NCBI RefSeq assembly: GCF_000186445.1
Contig: NZ_GL636070.1
Location: forward strand, 1,898,907 to 1,955,336
DNA length: 56,430 bases
DNA from: Streptococcus agalactiae ATCC 13813
GTDB taxonomy: Bacteria; Bacillota; Bacilli; Lactobacillales; Streptococcaceae
Direction of reading: 5' to 3'
Both the position numbers and the translations under genes were made by a program. This document shows, in pieces, positions 19,149-30,943 of this stretch. Below the pieces are notes generated by a model, which saw only the letters and a program-made list of their open reading frames with translations, did no database searches and had not been told where the DNA came from. Within the stretch, counting starts at the first letter, position 1, and each line of letters opens with the position of its first letter.

Positions 19149-21134
19149 TTAAAGTTCTTTATATAGCGATACAGCATTCTCAACTGTAAAGCCATACTCT
19201 TCGAAAATTCTGTTACCTGGTGCTGATGCTCCCCAAGTATCAATAGTAAGTGTTAGCCCATTTAAACCAACATATTTACCCCAACCGAAGCTTGATCCTG
19301 CCTCAATAGCAAGACGTTTTGTAACAGCTGATGGAAGCACTTGCTCTTGATATGAAGCCTCTTGTTCATCAAAAATGTTTTGTGCTGGCATAGATACGAC
19401 GCGAACATGGATGCCCTCTGACTCAAGTTTGTCTTGAGTATCTAAAGCTAATTTAACTTCTGAACCTGTTGCAATGATGATACCATCAAGTTCACCTTTA
19501 GCTTCTGATAAAATATAAGCACCTTTATTAACCCCTTCTTGGGCTAATTCTGATGTTCCTTCAAGAACTGGTAAGTTTTGACGTGTTAAAACAAGCATCG
19601 TTGGTCGATCTGTCTCTGATACAGCTCGTTGCCATGCAGCGTTTGTTTCATTACCGTCTGCGGGACGGATAACGTTCAAATTAGGCATTGAGCGTACTGA
19701 TGCTAATTGTTCTATTGGCTCATGAGTTGGCCCATCTTCTCCAACAGCAATAGAATCATGTGTCATAACATAGACAGTTGGCAAGTTTTGAAGTGCAGCC
19801 ATACGTACTGCTGGTAACAAGTAGTTTGAGAAGACAAAGAACGTACCCCCATAAACACGAGTCCCACCGTGAAGCGCAATTCCATTCATTGCAGCAGCCA
19901 TTGCAAATTCACGTACACCAAACCAAATGTTACGCCCAGCGTAGTTACTTGCTTGGAAATCTGTTTCTGCTGCTACCATTGTGTTATTAGAAGCTGAGAG
20001 GTCTGCTGAACCTCCCCAGAGGTTTGGTAATTGAGTCGATAATTGTTGAATAGCTTGTTGGCTTGAAACACGACTAGCCACTGATGAACCTAGGTCATGA
20101 GCTTTTAATTCAACTGTCTCAGCTTGGCCAGCAAAAGCTTCTTTGTATTCAGCTGCTAATTCTGGATACTCAACTTCATATTTAGCAAAAAGATCATTCC
20201 ATGCCTCTTCTGCCTTCGCACCACGCGCTTGAAGATCTGAGGCAAATCGAGCTGCAACTTCAGCAGGAACAGTAAAGTCTGGATATTCCCATCCATAAGC
20301 CTTCTTGGCAAAAGTAATACCTTCTGCACCAAGTGGCGCTCCATGAACTGAAGATGTTCCCTGTTTCTCTGCGCCAAATCCAATAATAGTTTTAACTTCA
20401 ATAATGGTTGGTTTATCAGTTTCAGCTTTAGCAGCTTCAATTGCTGCAGCAATCGCTTCTAAATCATTACCATCTTTAACTAAGATATGTTGCCAACCAT
20501 ATGATTCAAAACGCCCTTTAACATCTTCTGTAAATGATTGAGACGTTGGACCATCAAGTGAGATATCATTTGAATCATAAAGAAGGACCAATTTACCAAG
20601 TTTTAAGTGTCCAGCAAGACTGGCAGCTTCTTGGCTAACACCCTCCATCAAACAACCATCACCATGAAGTGTATAAGTGTAATGATCAACTAAATCAAAG
20701 CCTGGTTTATTAAATTTAGCAGCCAAATGAGCTTCAGCCATTGCCATACCAACAGCATTAGCAATACCTTGCCCTAAAGGTCCAGTTGTTGCTTCTACAC
20801 CATCAGTATGGTTAACTTCTGGATGTCCAGGTGTTTTTGATCCCCATTGGCGGAATTGTTTTAAATCATCAATTGATAAATCATAGCCAGCTAAATGAAG
20901 TAGGCTATAAAGAAGAGCTGAACCATGCCCAGCTGATAGCACAAAACGGTCACGGTTTGTCCAATTGCGACTTGTTTTTGGGTTTACATTTAAGAATTTA
21001 TTCCAAAGCACATAAGCCATAGGCGCAGCTCCCATAGGAAGACCTGGGTGCCCAGAATTTGCTGCTTGGATAGCATCAATAGAAAGCGTGCGGACTGTAT
21101 TAACCGCTAATTGATCAATGGTGTCAAATGTCAT
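19149..21134 (-). CDS. tkt: Transketolase
   Basis: Thiamine-diphosphate enzyme of the pentose phosphate pathway that moves two-carbon units between sugar phosphates. The 661-aa length is normal. The ThDP motif begins [18 protein letters not shown] (about residues 153-170), the catalytic histidine segment [12 protein letters not shown] is near residue 24, and the transketolase motif [13 protein letters not shown] lies in the pyrimidine-binding domain. It is monocistronic, with its own terminator, and has a cre-like site in the promoter. Confidence 0.96.
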   Translation of the reverse strand: MTFDTIDQLAVNTVRTLSIDAIQAANSGHPGLPMGAAPMAYVLWNKFLNVNPKTSRNWTNRDRFVLSAGHGSALLYSLLHLAGYDLSIDDLKQFRQWGSKTPGHPEVNHTDGVEATTGPLGQGIANAVGMAMAEAHLAAKFNKPGFDLVDHYTYTLHGDGCLMEGVSQEAASLAGHLKLGKLVLLYDSNDISLDGPTSQSFTEDVKGRFESYGWQHILVKDGNDLEAIAAAIEAAKAETDKPTIIEVKTIIGFGAEKQGTSSVHGAPLGAEGITFAKKAYGWEYPDFTVPAEVAARFASDLQARGAKAEEAWNDLFAKYEVEYPELAAEYKEAFAGQAETVELKAHDLGSSVASRVSSQQAIQQLSTQLPNLWGGSADLSASNNTMVAAETDFQASNYAGRNIWFGVREFAMAAAMNGIALHGGTRVYGGTFFVFSNYLLPAVRMAALQNLPTVYVMTHDSIAVGEDGPTHEPIEQLASVRSMPNLNVIRPADGNETNAAWQRAVSETDRPTMLVLTRQNLPVLEGTSELAQEGVNKGAYILSEAKGELDGIIIATGSEVKLALDTQDKLESEGIHVRVVSMPAQNIFDEQEASYQEQVLPSAVTKRLAIEAGSSFGWGKYVGLNGLTLTIDTWGASAPGNRIFEEYGFTVENAVSLYKEL

Positions 21135-21186
21135 GATAAAACCTTTCTGTTTTTAACAACTAAATTTAAAATTGTTCGTCTTTGAT

Positions 21187-21216
21187 ATTATAACATAAAA
21201 TACGTAAACGTTTTAA
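21187..21216 (-). promoter_or_regulatory. tkt promoter with cre-like site
   Basis: On the minus strand TGTTATAAT gives an extended -10 (hexamer 21187-21192). Just upstream, TTAAAACGTTTACG (21203-21216) matches the cre consensus at about 12 of 14 positions and overlaps where the -35 would be, so CcpA binding would be expected to affect tkt transcription. Confidence 0.5.
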
Positions 21217-21258
21217 CAATTTCTGGAGGGATTAAAACCATTCAATTAAGTAATGGGA

Positions 21259-22689
21259 TTAATTGTCATAAATAAGTGAATCTATTTCCTGTAGTTCTCG
21301 CTCTGAAGCTCCTTTATTAAGGCAATAGGTTAGTTTGGCTTTATAAGGTCTTGAACGACTCTGATAAATAACCATATCAAATCCCTTTCCTTCGTCATAA
21401 GGTTCGACTTGAATAGAATTATTACCAGAGAAATGTTGTCGAATGCGATATTCCAACAATGACTGTTCCACAGCATTACCTGTCATATCTAGACCAATCC
21501 TAAAGGGCATTTTTTGACTATTTTTCGAGAAAATAAGCAATTCCAACAAATGTAAAGTCAGCAAAGAACAACCATCTTCTGTTAAAGGTCTAATTCGATT
21601 AACATTTGCAATAATCTTCTTTGAAATATGATGCAACTTATCCCTCATATTATGATCAATAAGTCGATACGTTTGTTCTAAATCAGGTTGTTCAACTAAA
21701 ATATGACCTTTAAAGAAATAATAATGGCTATATAACTGACCAAGTTGGTAAATAACCTGATCTGATGTCTCGTCAGCTAAAATACTCTCCTTTTTAAAGT
21801 AGATGATTGTTTCGGTTACACAATCAATAATCGGGCCTCCAAATCCCATGATGTATTCCATTGTATTGATTGGTAAAATATTTTGTGAATGTAGAAAAGC
21901 AAAAGTTGCCAGAACTTCTCCTTCCCTATACTCAAGAGCAAAACGACTCATATACAAAACTAAGGCTGCGTCTAACCGTTTATAAAAAGCATTGCATTGA
22001 TAATGTTCCACAATGGGCTTGAGATTATCAGATATTTTTTCCATAGCAAGGAGACGATGATGACAAATACTAAACCAAAGTCCCAGATTTTGCTGAGCTT
22101 CTCGAGTTAAAGTATGTTGAGCCAAGCGCTCTATTAATAGAATTAATGAGTCTAAGTCTAATTTCTTTATCATATTTTGGCACTTGTCATAAGACCATAG
22201 TTGCTTGAATAATTCATAATAAAAATAACGCCATTGCAATTCATCACCAATCTGTTTTCCTTGTGAAATAGCAATATCAAATTCCGCTAACAATTCATTG
22301 AGATGAGCAAGATGACGATTTAAAGTAGCCTCACTAACCATCAATTCTTGAGAAAGACCAACGATTGTGAACTGACGCTGATTAAATAAAGATATTAAGA
22401 TAGTGTATTTAATACTATCTTTCATCAGAGCTTTCAACACTTCTTGATTGGATAAGTTATAATCCTCTTCTAAAAATAACTTATCCTTATAATAAACGAT
22501 TCGACAATTAACTTTTTCTTGTTCAAAGTAGCTATTAAGATTATTGATATATTTAAGCAAAGTTGCTCGACTTAAACCAGTTTCTAATAAAGCTAACTTT
22601 AGTGCTATTGCCTGAGGAGAGCCTCTTAAAAAAGAAAGTAGCCGATATTGAACACGCCTTTCTTTTTCCATTAGAGCTTCTATTCGCAT
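21259..22689 (-). CDS. Mga-like transcriptional regulator
   Basis: 476-aa protein with an N-terminal helix-turn-helix (SRATLLKYINNLNSYF, about residues 40-55) and a second Mga-type HTH (VSEATLNRHLAHLNELL, about residues 112-128), followed by a long helical region similar in arrangement to the PRD-like domains of Mga/AtxA regulators. The start overlaps the end of the upstream oxidoreductase gene by 10 bases, so the two are translationally coupled. That pairing suggests the regulator responds to or controls the flavoprotein or the nearby glp genes; this is inference. Confidence 0.75.
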   Translation of the reverse strand: MRIEALMEKERRVQYRLLSFLRGSPQAIALKLALLETGLSRATLLKYINNLNSYFEQEKVNCRIVYYKDKLFLEEDYNLSNQEVLKALMKDSIKYTILISLFNQRQFTIVGLSQELMVSEATLNRHLAHLNELLAEFDIAISQGKQIGDELQWRYFYYELFKQLWSYDKCQNMIKKLDLDSLILLIERLAQHTLTREAQQNLGLWFSICHHRLLAMEKISDNLKPIVEHYQCNAFYKRLDAALVLYMSRFALEYREGEVLATFAFLHSQNILPINTMEYIMGFGGPIIDCVTETIIYFKKESILADETSDQVIYQLGQLYSHYYFFKGHILVEQPDLEQTYRLIDHNMRDKLHHISKKIIANVNRIRPLTEDGCSLLTLHLLELLIFSKNSQKMPFRIGLDMTGNAVEQSLLEYRIRQHFSGNNSIQVEPYDEGKGFDMVIYQSRSRPYKAKLTYCLNKGASERELQEIDSLIYDN

Positions 22690-24017
22690 AGCCCAATCCT
22701 CTTTTCATAAAGGTTGATAGCTGCTTGATGCAACATATAAGCCATCTCAGATTCTCTAGCTGTATAAATGAAATCTTGAAAAGCCAAATCAAAATCTGTC
22801 ATATCACACGATATAGCTTGAACAAGCTGATTGGCAGTAGCCAAACAATTTTCCTTTGAGATTAATTGAGCCCCCAATAAATGGCCCGTTTTTTGATTAG
22901 CAATCAATTTTATCCTTAAATCATACTGTTCTTTAGGGAAATAAGTAACACTAACGGTATCCTCGTAAAGACCAGCTTCCAACTCAGTTAATCCAATATT
23001 AGCTCTATAATAGCCAAAGTGTTTAGATCCTGTAGCGCGTGTTATTTTTAATTTTGGAACAGCATGTCCCGATAAATGGTATGCCAACATTTGTGCCGAA
23101 CGGATTGCTTGGTTAATTAAGGGCATATAATAAGCACTATTAAGACCTTTAAAATACGACCAAATCAAATCGCCAATAGCATAGATATTAGGGTCACTCG
23201 TTTGGAAATAATCATTTACAACAACACTATTATCAACACTTAAATCAACCAATCCAGTTAAAAGACGACTATCCGGACGAAAATTAACAGCTAATATGAC
23301 AGCATCAACTGTAAAGGTATCTCCTGTTAGCGTTTGCAAACAAAGTTTTTCTTCTCGGGTTACAGCAATTTTCTCAACCTTTTGATTTTGGAAAAAATGT
23401 AGTTTTGATTCAGCCATCGCATCAAGTAAAGGAAGGGACATATCAGGATCTGTATGCCTGAAGTCTGGTCTTTCTTGAGCTTCTAACAAAGTGACCACCT
23501 TCCCTGATTCATGTAAACTATAAGCAATATCTAAGCCGATGATACCTGCCCCAACAACTGCTACCTTATGACTTTTATCTAATACTTGCTTAGCATTTTG
23601 ACTAGTTGCATAAGTTTTTGTTGTTAAAACACCTTGCGCATCAGCCCCATCAATATAAGTTGATTCTGCTTGGGAGCCCATGGCACAAATCAATTGATCA
23701 TAATAGACAGAAGAACCATCTGATAACATTAATTCCCTATCTTCTTTATTAATTTTCTCAACTTTTAGACCAAATAGACAGCGTATATTCTGCAACCGTT
23801 GCTCTTCTTCTGTCTGCCACATGGCCTGATTTAAACCACTAATTTCGTGACGATAATACCAATTTAAGCCATTTGGAACATAATCTGGATGAATTTCTTT
23901 ATCAATCAAAACGATATCCCAATTAGGATTTAATTGGCGTAATTTCTGCGCACAAGTCATACCAGCAAAAGAAGCTCCTAAAATGACAATTACTTTATTT
24001 ACATATTTTTCTGTCAT
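22680..24017 (-). CDS. NADH-oxidase-like flavoprotein lacking the redox cysteine
   Basis: 445-aa FAD/NAD(P)-dependent pyridine nucleotide-disulfide oxidoreductase with the dinucleotide motifs LGASFAGMTCAQKL (N-terminal) and VVGAGIIGLDIAYSL (about residue 155), and the FAD-contact AIGDLI near residue 275. It has the fold of water-forming NADH oxidase and CoA-disulfide reductase, but the position of their active cysteine (SCGM-type) reads PNGLNWYY, with no cysteine. Peroxide- or sulfenic-acid-based chemistry at that site is therefore unlikely. It lies between the Mga-like regulator and glpF, behind a terminator. Confidence 0.8.
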   Translation of the reverse strand: MTEKYVNKVIVILGASFAGMTCAQKLRQLNPNWDIVLIDKEIHPDYVPNGLNWYYRHEISGLNQAMWQTEEEQRLQNIRCLFGLKVEKINKEDRELMLSDGSSVYYDQLICAMGSQAESTYIDGADAQGVLTTKTYATSQNAKQVLDKSHKVAVVGAGIIGLDIAYSLHESGKVVTLLEAQERPDFRHTDPDMSLPLLDAMAESKLHFFQNQKVEKIAVTREEKLCLQTLTGDTFTVDAVILAVNFRPDSRLLTGLVDLSVDNSVVVNDYFQTSDPNIYAIGDLIWSYFKGLNSAYYMPLINQAIRSAQMLAYHLSGHAVPKLKITRATGSKHFGYYRANIGLTELEAGLYEDTVSVTYFPKEQYDLRIKLIANQKTGHLLGAQLISKENCLATANQLVQAISCDMTDFDLAFQDFIYTARESEMAYMLHQAAINLYEKRIGLCE

Positions 24018-24060
24018 AATTACTTATTATAACAAAAGAAGTTATTTTTGAAAACGGTAA

Positions 24061-24091
24061 CAAAAAACTGAGACCATAAAGTCGGTCTCAG
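24061..24091 (-). terminator. Terminator after glpF
   Basis: On the minus strand CTGAGACC and GGTCTCAG form a perfect 8-bp stem with an 8-base loop, followed by TTTTTTG. It ends the glpK-glpO-glpF operon. Confidence 0.9.
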
Positions 24092-24104
24092 CATCAAAAA
24101 TCTC

Positions 24105-24803
24105 TTACATCATAGCAAATATTAAGGCTGCTAAAATAGCTCCTACCATAGGTCCTACTATCGGAATCCATGAATAAGTCCAATCAGAATCACCTTTGTT
24201 CTTCATCTGTAACAAGGCATGCAATAAACGAGGACCAAAATCACGTGCAGGATTAATAGCATAACCTGTTGTTCCACCGAGCGATAGACCAATCCCAACC
24301 ACTAACATACCAACACTCATCGTACCAACTCCTGGAGGCATATTGTATTTTCCGATGGCAAAAATAGTAAGTACAAGAACAAGCGTTCCCAATACTTCAC
24401 TTAAAAAATTGGAAAAATTATCCTTCAAAGCCGGACCAGTTGCAAAAGTTCCAAGGATATCTGCTTTATTTTCTGCAGCCTCATAATGGGGTCTAAATTG
24501 CAAATAAACAAGAAGTGAACCTAGCATTGCACCAATAATCTGTGCAATCATATAAAGAATAGCTGTTCCCCAAGCTAAATCACCTTTGATCGCAAAAGCT
24601 AATGACACAGCTGGATTCAAGTGGGCAGGGCTAATATTGCCAGATACTAACGCTGCAATAGCTACAGCAAGCCCCCATCCAAATGTGATAACAATCCATC
24701 CAGAATTATGATTCTTCGTTTTAGGCAAAACAACACCTGCTACAACACCATTACCAAGTAAGACTAAGAGAGCTGTTCCTAAGAATTCTCCAAAAATATC
24801 CAT
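24105..24803 (-). CDS. glpF: Glycerol uptake facilitator
   Basis: Aquaglyceroporin-type membrane channel for glycerol. It carries the two NPA boxes, HLNPAVSLA in the first half and NPARDFGPR in the second; the aspartate after the second NPA is typical of glycerol channels. About six membrane segments fit the family, and the length is 232 aa. The ATG at 24803 is chosen because GAAGGAG lies 7-8 bases upstream; the ATG five codons earlier is part of that ribosome site. It follows glpO closely and is the last gene of the operon. Confidence 0.93.
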   Translation of the reverse strand: MDIFGEFLGTALLVLLGNGVVAGVVLPKTKNHNSGWIVITFGWGLAVAIAALVSGNISPAHLNPAVSLAFAIKGDLAWGTAILYMIAQIIGAMLGSLLVYLQFRPHYEAAENKADILGTFATGPALKDNFSNFLSEVLGTLVLVLTIFAIGKYNMPPGVGTMSVGMLVVGIGLSLGGTTGYAINPARDFGPRLLHALLQMKNKGDSDWTYSWIPIVGPMVGAILAALIFAMM

Positions 24804-24814
24804 TATTATCTCCT

Positions 24815-26644
24815 TCAATTATCCTTCAAAGCTGCCAAGTCATTGTCTTTTAGAGTCTCATGTAATTCTTCTTCATAGAAGGTTTTGTCTTGATCAGACC
24901 ATTGATAATGTTTAGCCATCTCATCAATAACAGGCTGAATCAAAGAATCTAAATTATCTCTCATGAAAAGCATATGATTCGTACGTCTTAAGAAGAAATC
25001 CGTTGGGCTAAGCGCCATTTCATAATCCATAGCATAGTGAAGTGACAACGTTTCTACCAAGCTCAGACCTTCTGCTTCTGTAATTTGGCGTGTCAATGCA
25101 AATAATTTTGGTGCATTTGACCCATAAAGGTTAGCAATATAACGTGCATCCTCAATACTTAAACCACTTAGTGTGCCCAATTGAGCATAAGCTTCAATTT
25201 CAGAATCAACATTAGATGGGTTAATCTCTCCTCCTGAAACAGGATAGGTTTTAGAATTGATTAGTTTAAACTTGCGATTATATTCTTTATCCAAAATGTT
25301 AATAATAGTTTCCATGGCACCTTCTGCCATTTTTCGATAATCAGTAATTTTACCACCAGCAAGTGTTAATAGGCCATTATCATCACGCTCAAAACTTGAT
25401 CCTCGAGAAACAGCTGATGGGTCCAATTCTTTTTCAGAAGTACTAGATTCTACATGAGAAATAGCTTTTTCAACATCCTCACGATGATTTTTATGTGCAA
25501 TATAATCCTTAACGGAATCAATTAATTCTTCAAAACTTTCATCGCTTAGTTTTCCACTATTGCCTCCATTATAGTCAGAGGCACTATTCCCTGATAGTAG
25601 TGGACGCAGACCTGCCCATGAACTCTCAATATCATCAATAGTAAGCTCTGCTTCTGGGAAACGTTTGTTTACAATATTAAGGAGGTAGTCAACATCTTCT
25701 TTAGTTACCGTAGGATGTTCTAAGTCTCCATGGTAATCAGTATCTGTGGTTCCAAAATAAGTCTTATCTTCACGTGGCAAAACAAAAATCATGCGACCAT
25801 CATTTAGACCTGTATCAACATAAACAGGTTGAGAAACATTTAATTTTTGGCGATCTACAACTAAGTGAACTCCCTTAGTTGGACGTAATTGATGAATTTG
25901 TTTACCTTCATTGGAGAAGTTGCGAACGGTGTCACTCCAAGGTCCAGTTGTATTGATAACAAGCCTAGCTTTTATATCGATAACTTGGTCAGTCAACAAA
26001 TCACGCGCACGTACTCCTATAATTTGATTGTTGTCATCAAATAAGAAGTCCTCAGCTTTGACATGACTGGCAATATAAGCTCCATCCCTATTAGCACGTT
26101 TAATATTTTCAATCACTAGGCGTGCATCGTTATTACGGAAATCTAAATAGACCCCTCCTCCTAGCAAACCTTCTTTTTGTAAATCAGGCTCACGCTTAAG
26201 AACATCTTCTGCGCTCAAAACTTTATTGGCTGCGGGTGTATTTGTCACACCTGCTAATAAATCATATAAATCCATAGCCACTTTAAGGCGAAACATACTA
26301 AAAGTAGAACCCGGCTCATCGTAAACCGGTAAAAGCATTGGATCTGGCTTAGGAATGTGTGGTGCAATTTGCTGCACGACTGCACGCTCTGATACTGTAT
26401 CAGAAACAACTTCTACATCAAATTGCTTCAAGTAACGAAGACCACCATGGACCAATTTTGTTGAGCGACTACTTGTCCCTTCTGCAAAATCTTGCATTTC
26501 AATAAGTCCAGTATCTAATCCACTAGCTGCTGCTTGTAAAGCGACACCAGCGCCTGTGATACCCCCACCTATGATAAGTAAATCCAGAGTACGATCTTGC
26601 ATTCTTTGTAAGGCTAAACGTCGTGTTTCTCGTGAAAATTCCAT
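24815..26644 (-). CDS. glpO: Alpha-glycerophosphate oxidase
   Basis: FAD enzyme that oxidises glycerol-3-phosphate to dihydroxyacetone phosphate and gives hydrogen peroxide. The 609-aa protein has the FAD motif IIGGGITGAGVALQAAASG (residues 24-42) and the family segment SRSTKLVHGGLRYLKQF near residue 61. Length and the inserted region around residues 355-410 match the streptococcal/enterococcal oxidase rather than the dehydrogenase GlpD. It lies between glpK (12-base gap) and glpF in one operon. Confidence 0.94.
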   Translation of the reverse strand: MEFSRETRRLALQRMQDRTLDLLIIGGGITGAGVALQAAASGLDTGLIEMQDFAEGTSSRSTKLVHGGLRYLKQFDVEVVSDTVSERAVVQQIAPHIPKPDPMLLPVYDEPGSTFSMFRLKVAMDLYDLLAGVTNTPAANKVLSAEDVLKREPDLQKEGLLGGGVYLDFRNNDARLVIENIKRANRDGAYIASHVKAEDFLFDDNNQIIGVRARDLLTDQVIDIKARLVINTTGPWSDTVRNFSNEGKQIHQLRPTKGVHLVVDRQKLNVSQPVYVDTGLNDGRMIFVLPREDKTYFGTTDTDYHGDLEHPTVTKEDVDYLLNIVNKRFPEAELTIDDIESSWAGLRPLLSGNSASDYNGGNSGKLSDESFEELIDSVKDYIAHKNHREDVEKAISHVESSTSEKELDPSAVSRGSSFERDDNGLLTLAGGKITDYRKMAEGAMETIINILDKEYNRKFKLINSKTYPVSGGEINPSNVDSEIEAYAQLGTLSGLSIEDARYIANLYGSNAPKLFALTRQITEAEGLSLVETLSLHYAMDYEMALSPTDFFLRRTNHMLFMRDNLDSLIQPVIDEMAKHYQWSDQDKTFYEEELHETLKDNDLAALKDN

Positions 26645-26656
26645 CTCTACACCCCC

Positions 26657-28219
<1,563 letters not shown>

Positions 28220-28236
28220 TCAGTCTATCCTGCACT

Positions 28237-28270
28237 ATCAAAAATTTAATATGCCCCTAAAATTTTTGAT
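28237..28270 (-). terminator. Hairpin between DUF1294 gene and glpK
   Basis: ATCAAAAATTT and AAATTTTTGAT form an 11-bp stem. It lies just past the DUF1294 stop codon and just upstream of the glpK promoter, so it probably separates the two transcription units. The U tract is within the stem rather than after it. Confidence 0.5.
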
Positions 28271-28279
28271 AAGATATCA

Positions 28280-28543
28280 TCAATAACACCAAATTAGCCA
28301 AATAATAGCTAAATCAATAATCATTCCGATATACCAAACTAGTCTAAAATACCATTTAGTCGTTTTATGTCGAAAAACTTCTCCACCTAGGAATGCACCA
28401 AATCCCCCTAATAATAAACTCTCTATCAACAATGTTTTCTCACTAATACGCCATGCCCCTCTAATTGCACGCCTTTTATCAATAGCATAGGTTGCAAATA
28501 CTAAAATATTCCATAACAGTAATGCTAATAGTAATTCAATCAT
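28280..28543 (-). CDS. DUF1294 membrane protein
   Basis: About 87 aa, with hydrophobic segments at both ends (IELLLALLLWNILVFATYAI and LVWYIGMIIDLAIIWLIW) and a central AWRISEKTLLIESLLLGGFGAFLGG motif followed by RHKTTKW, which is the DUF1294 signature. Function unknown. The ATG at 28543 is chosen because AGGAAGG lies 8 bases upstream; a reading extended upstream would run into the preceding terminator. Confidence 0.8.
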   Translation of the reverse strand: MIELLLALLLWNILVFATYAIDKRRAIRGAWRISEKTLLIESLLLGGFGAFLGGEVFRHKTTKWYFRLVWYIGMIIDLAIIWLIWCY

Positions 28544-28563
28544 TATTTTTTCCTTCCTAATAA

Positions 28564-28631
28564 AAAAGGCGAGACAAAGATTATCTTTTGCCCCACCCAA
28601 GTGTTGACTTTAATCTAAAATTGTCTCACCA
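28564..28631 (-). terminator. Terminator after glyQ-glyS-DUF896
   Basis: On the minus strand GGTGAGACAA and TTGTCTCGCC (G-U allowed) pair across a long structured loop and are followed by TTTTTT. It begins right at the DUF896 stop codon. Confidence 0.8.
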
Positions 28632-28889
28632 TTAAGAATTTGGATCATCCAAACTACGACCATGTAGTCCTTTTTCTCTCTGGACTTGACGAAGTTTTTC
28701 CGGGGTAACATCATTGCCCTCATCATCCACTAATTTAATTCCTTCAACGTGGTGACGGACTGATCGGCGGAAACCTTCAATATACTCTTCACGGAGCTTT
28801 GCTTGTTCAACCTTCTCTTCTCCGGTCAATCCAACTGTTTTTTTCTTTTTTGAAAGCTCGTTAATACGAGCAATTTTTTTAGGATCCAT
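28632..28889 (-). CDS. DUF896 (YnzC-like) protein
   Basis: 85-aa soluble helical protein. The pattern [40 protein letters not shown] and the C-terminal [10 protein letters not shown] are the hallmarks of DUF896 (UPF0291), a Firmicute family of two-helix N-terminal hairpins with a disordered tail. Role unknown; a link to the SOS/cell-division regulon is reported for the Bacillus relative. It lies 11 bases after glyS and before a strong terminator, so is the last gene of the glyQ operon. Confidence 0.85.
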   Translation of the reverse strand: MDPKKIARINELSKKKKTVGLTGEEKVEQAKLREEYIEGFRRSVRHHVEGIKLVDDEGNDVTPEKLRQVQREKGLHGRSLDDPNS

Positions 28890-28900
28890 AAAATGCCTCC

Positions 28901-30940
28901 TTATTTTGTGTTTAATAAGTTAAAAGCAGCGACTGTTCTTGCCTTTGCAACAAGGCTATTGAGTAAAGCCAGACGATTTTGTTTCATTTTTTCATCATCT
29001 GTCATTACCATTGTATTATCAAAGAAATCATTAATAATTGGACTAAGTGCGAAAAGCTTATCTAAGTTGTCATGCATATCCTCAGTCAGTTCAAGTGACA
29101 AAATAGCTTGATATAGCGCCTTCTCCTGATTATTTTCAAACAATGAAGAGTCCACCGATACAGAATGAGTAACTTTTTCAGCTAAATTAAATGCACGTGA
29201 CAAACTTTCAACGGAAACTTTATATTGAGCATCCTTGCTCTTTTGCACCAATGCTTGGCTAGCTTCTAGAATAAGGCTAACAATATAAGTGTCTGATTCT
29301 AAAACGGCTTCTCGAATATCTTTAGGGACCTTAGAGCCAATCATCTTTTCAATACGAGCTGAAATAAAGGCCATGACCTCTTTTTGATTAGCATAATCTA
29401 AACTAGCAAACGATAGACCATAGAGATTAGTTACTAATTCATCAAGTGGGATATCCCAACCAAAAGCTTCCAAAATGCGGACAATCCCCTGAGTAGCTCG
29501 ACGAAGAGCATATGGATCATTTGAACCACTTGGAATCAAACCAACTGAGAAGAATGAAAGTAAGGTGTCAAATTTATCAGCTAAAGCTAGAATTGCACCA
29601 ACTCTGGTTTCTGGAAGCTCTCCATCGGCCGATGTCGGCATATAATGTTCACGTATCGCTGCTGCTACTGCGGGCTTCTCCCCTGCAAGTAAGGCATATT
29701 TCTCACCCATAATACCTTGTAATTCATCAAACTCATCAACCATTCCAGTTAAGAGGTCAAATTTATAAATACTTGCAGCTCGAAGCACAGCTAATTTTTC
29801 TTCATCAGAAAGATCTGCCTTCTCAGCCAAATATTGTGAAATAACTTTTACACGATCCATATGTTCATAAAGTGAACCAATTTTTTCATGGAAAGTTACT
29901 TGTTTTAATTTCTCAACTAAATCTGCAATATTAAGTTTCTGATCTTCTTGCCAGAAGAATTCACCATCTTCAAGACGAGCCACTAAAACTTTTTCATTGC
30001 CTTTTATAACATTTTCGATATGCCCAGCATTTCCATTACGCACAGAAATAAAGTTTGGTAACAATTTTCCATCCCTGTCGCGAACAACAAAATAGCGTTG
30101 ATGATTTTTCATTGAAGTGACTAAAACTTCTTCAGGTACATCAAGGTATTTCTCGTCAAAAGAACCCAAGAATGCTGTCGGATACTCAACTAAATTAAGC
30201 ACTTCATTTAGTAAATCTTCGTCAATTTCAACTGAAATATTTTTCTTTTCTTCGATAGCATGAATTTGATCAACGATCATTTGCTGACGTTCTTTTGCAT
30301 CAGCAATAACAAATTGTTGTCGCAAGTCATCTTCATACGAACTGGCAGATGAAATTTCAGTGTCAGAACCCAAGAAACGGTGTCCTCGACTAATACGCCC
30401 TGAATGAATATCAAGGAAGTCTAGCTCTAAGGCTTGATCATCTAATAATACCACTAAAGTGTGAACTGGACGAATATATTCAAAACTATTATTTGCCCAA
30501 TGCATGTTCACTGGGAAAGTCAATTCTGCTAATACCTCTGTCACACTTGCTAAAACATCAATCGCACTTTTTCCAGTTTCATGCTTAGTGATATAAACAT
30601 ATTCTTCTCCCTTAACTTCACGAAATTCGATATCATCAACACTTAAACCTTTTCCGCGAACAAAACCTTGGGCTGCTTTAGAAAAATTCCCTTCTGCATC
30701 CAAAGCAATTTTCTTAGAAGGACCCTTGAAATCTTCTGTTAAATCTGTCTGCTGGTCTGCCAATCCTTTAACACGAACAGCCAAACGACGTGGAGTTGAA
30801 AAAGTTTGAACAGTTTCAAATGATAAACGATGATCCTCTAAAAACTTGACCATTTTTTGGCCCAATTGCTTCTCACTCGGTGTCACAACATAAGCTGGCA
30901 ACTCTTCAAGGCCAAGCTCCAATAATAAATCTTTAGTCAT
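28901..30940 (-). CDS. glyS: Glycyl-tRNA synthetase beta subunit
   Basis: The 679-aa beta subunit of the bacterial alpha2beta2 glycyl-tRNA synthetase, which recognises and binds tRNA-Gly. It opens with [17 protein letters not shown], and contains [15 protein letters not shown] and the HD-like region [12 protein letters not shown]. The C-terminal part is an anticodon-binding region. It is 3 bases after the azoreductase-like gene, in the T-box-controlled glyQ operon. Confidence 0.96.
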   Translation of the reverse strand: MTKDLLLELGLEELPAYVVTPSEKQLGQKMVKFLEDHRLSFETVQTFSTPRRLAVRVKGLADQQTDLTEDFKGPSKKIALDAEGNFSKAAQGFVRGKGLSVDDIEFREVKGEEYVYITKHETGKSAIDVLASVTEVLAELTFPVNMHWANNSFEYIRPVHTLVVLLDDQALELDFLDIHSGRISRGHRFLGSDTEISSASSYEDDLRQQFVIADAKERQQMIVDQIHAIEEKKNISVEIDEDLLNEVLNLVEYPTAFLGSFDEKYLDVPEEVLVTSMKNHQRYFVVRDRDGKLLPNFISVRNGNAGHIENVIKGNEKVLVARLEDGEFFWQEDQKLNIADLVEKLKQVTFHEKIGSLYEHMDRVKVISQYLAEKADLSDEEKLAVLRAASIYKFDLLTGMVDEFDELQGIMGEKYALLAGEKPAVAAAIREHYMPTSADGELPETRVGAILALADKFDTLLSFFSVGLIPSGSNDPYALRRATQGIVRILEAFGWDIPLDELVTNLYGLSFASLDYANQKEVMAFISARIEKMIGSKVPKDIREAVLESDTYIVSLILEASQALVQKSKDAQYKVSVESLSRAFNLAEKVTHSVSVDSSLFENNQEKALYQAILSLELTEDMHDNLDKLFALSPIINDFFDNTMVMTDDEKMKQNRLALLNSLVAKARTVAAFNLLNTK

Positions 30941-30943
30941 TTC

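Noticed and set aside
21259..22689. PTS-antiterminator of the BglG/LicT type
   Set aside because: The N-terminus has helix-turn-helix patterns rather than the RNA-binding domain of BglG-like proteins, so an Mga-like assignment fits better.
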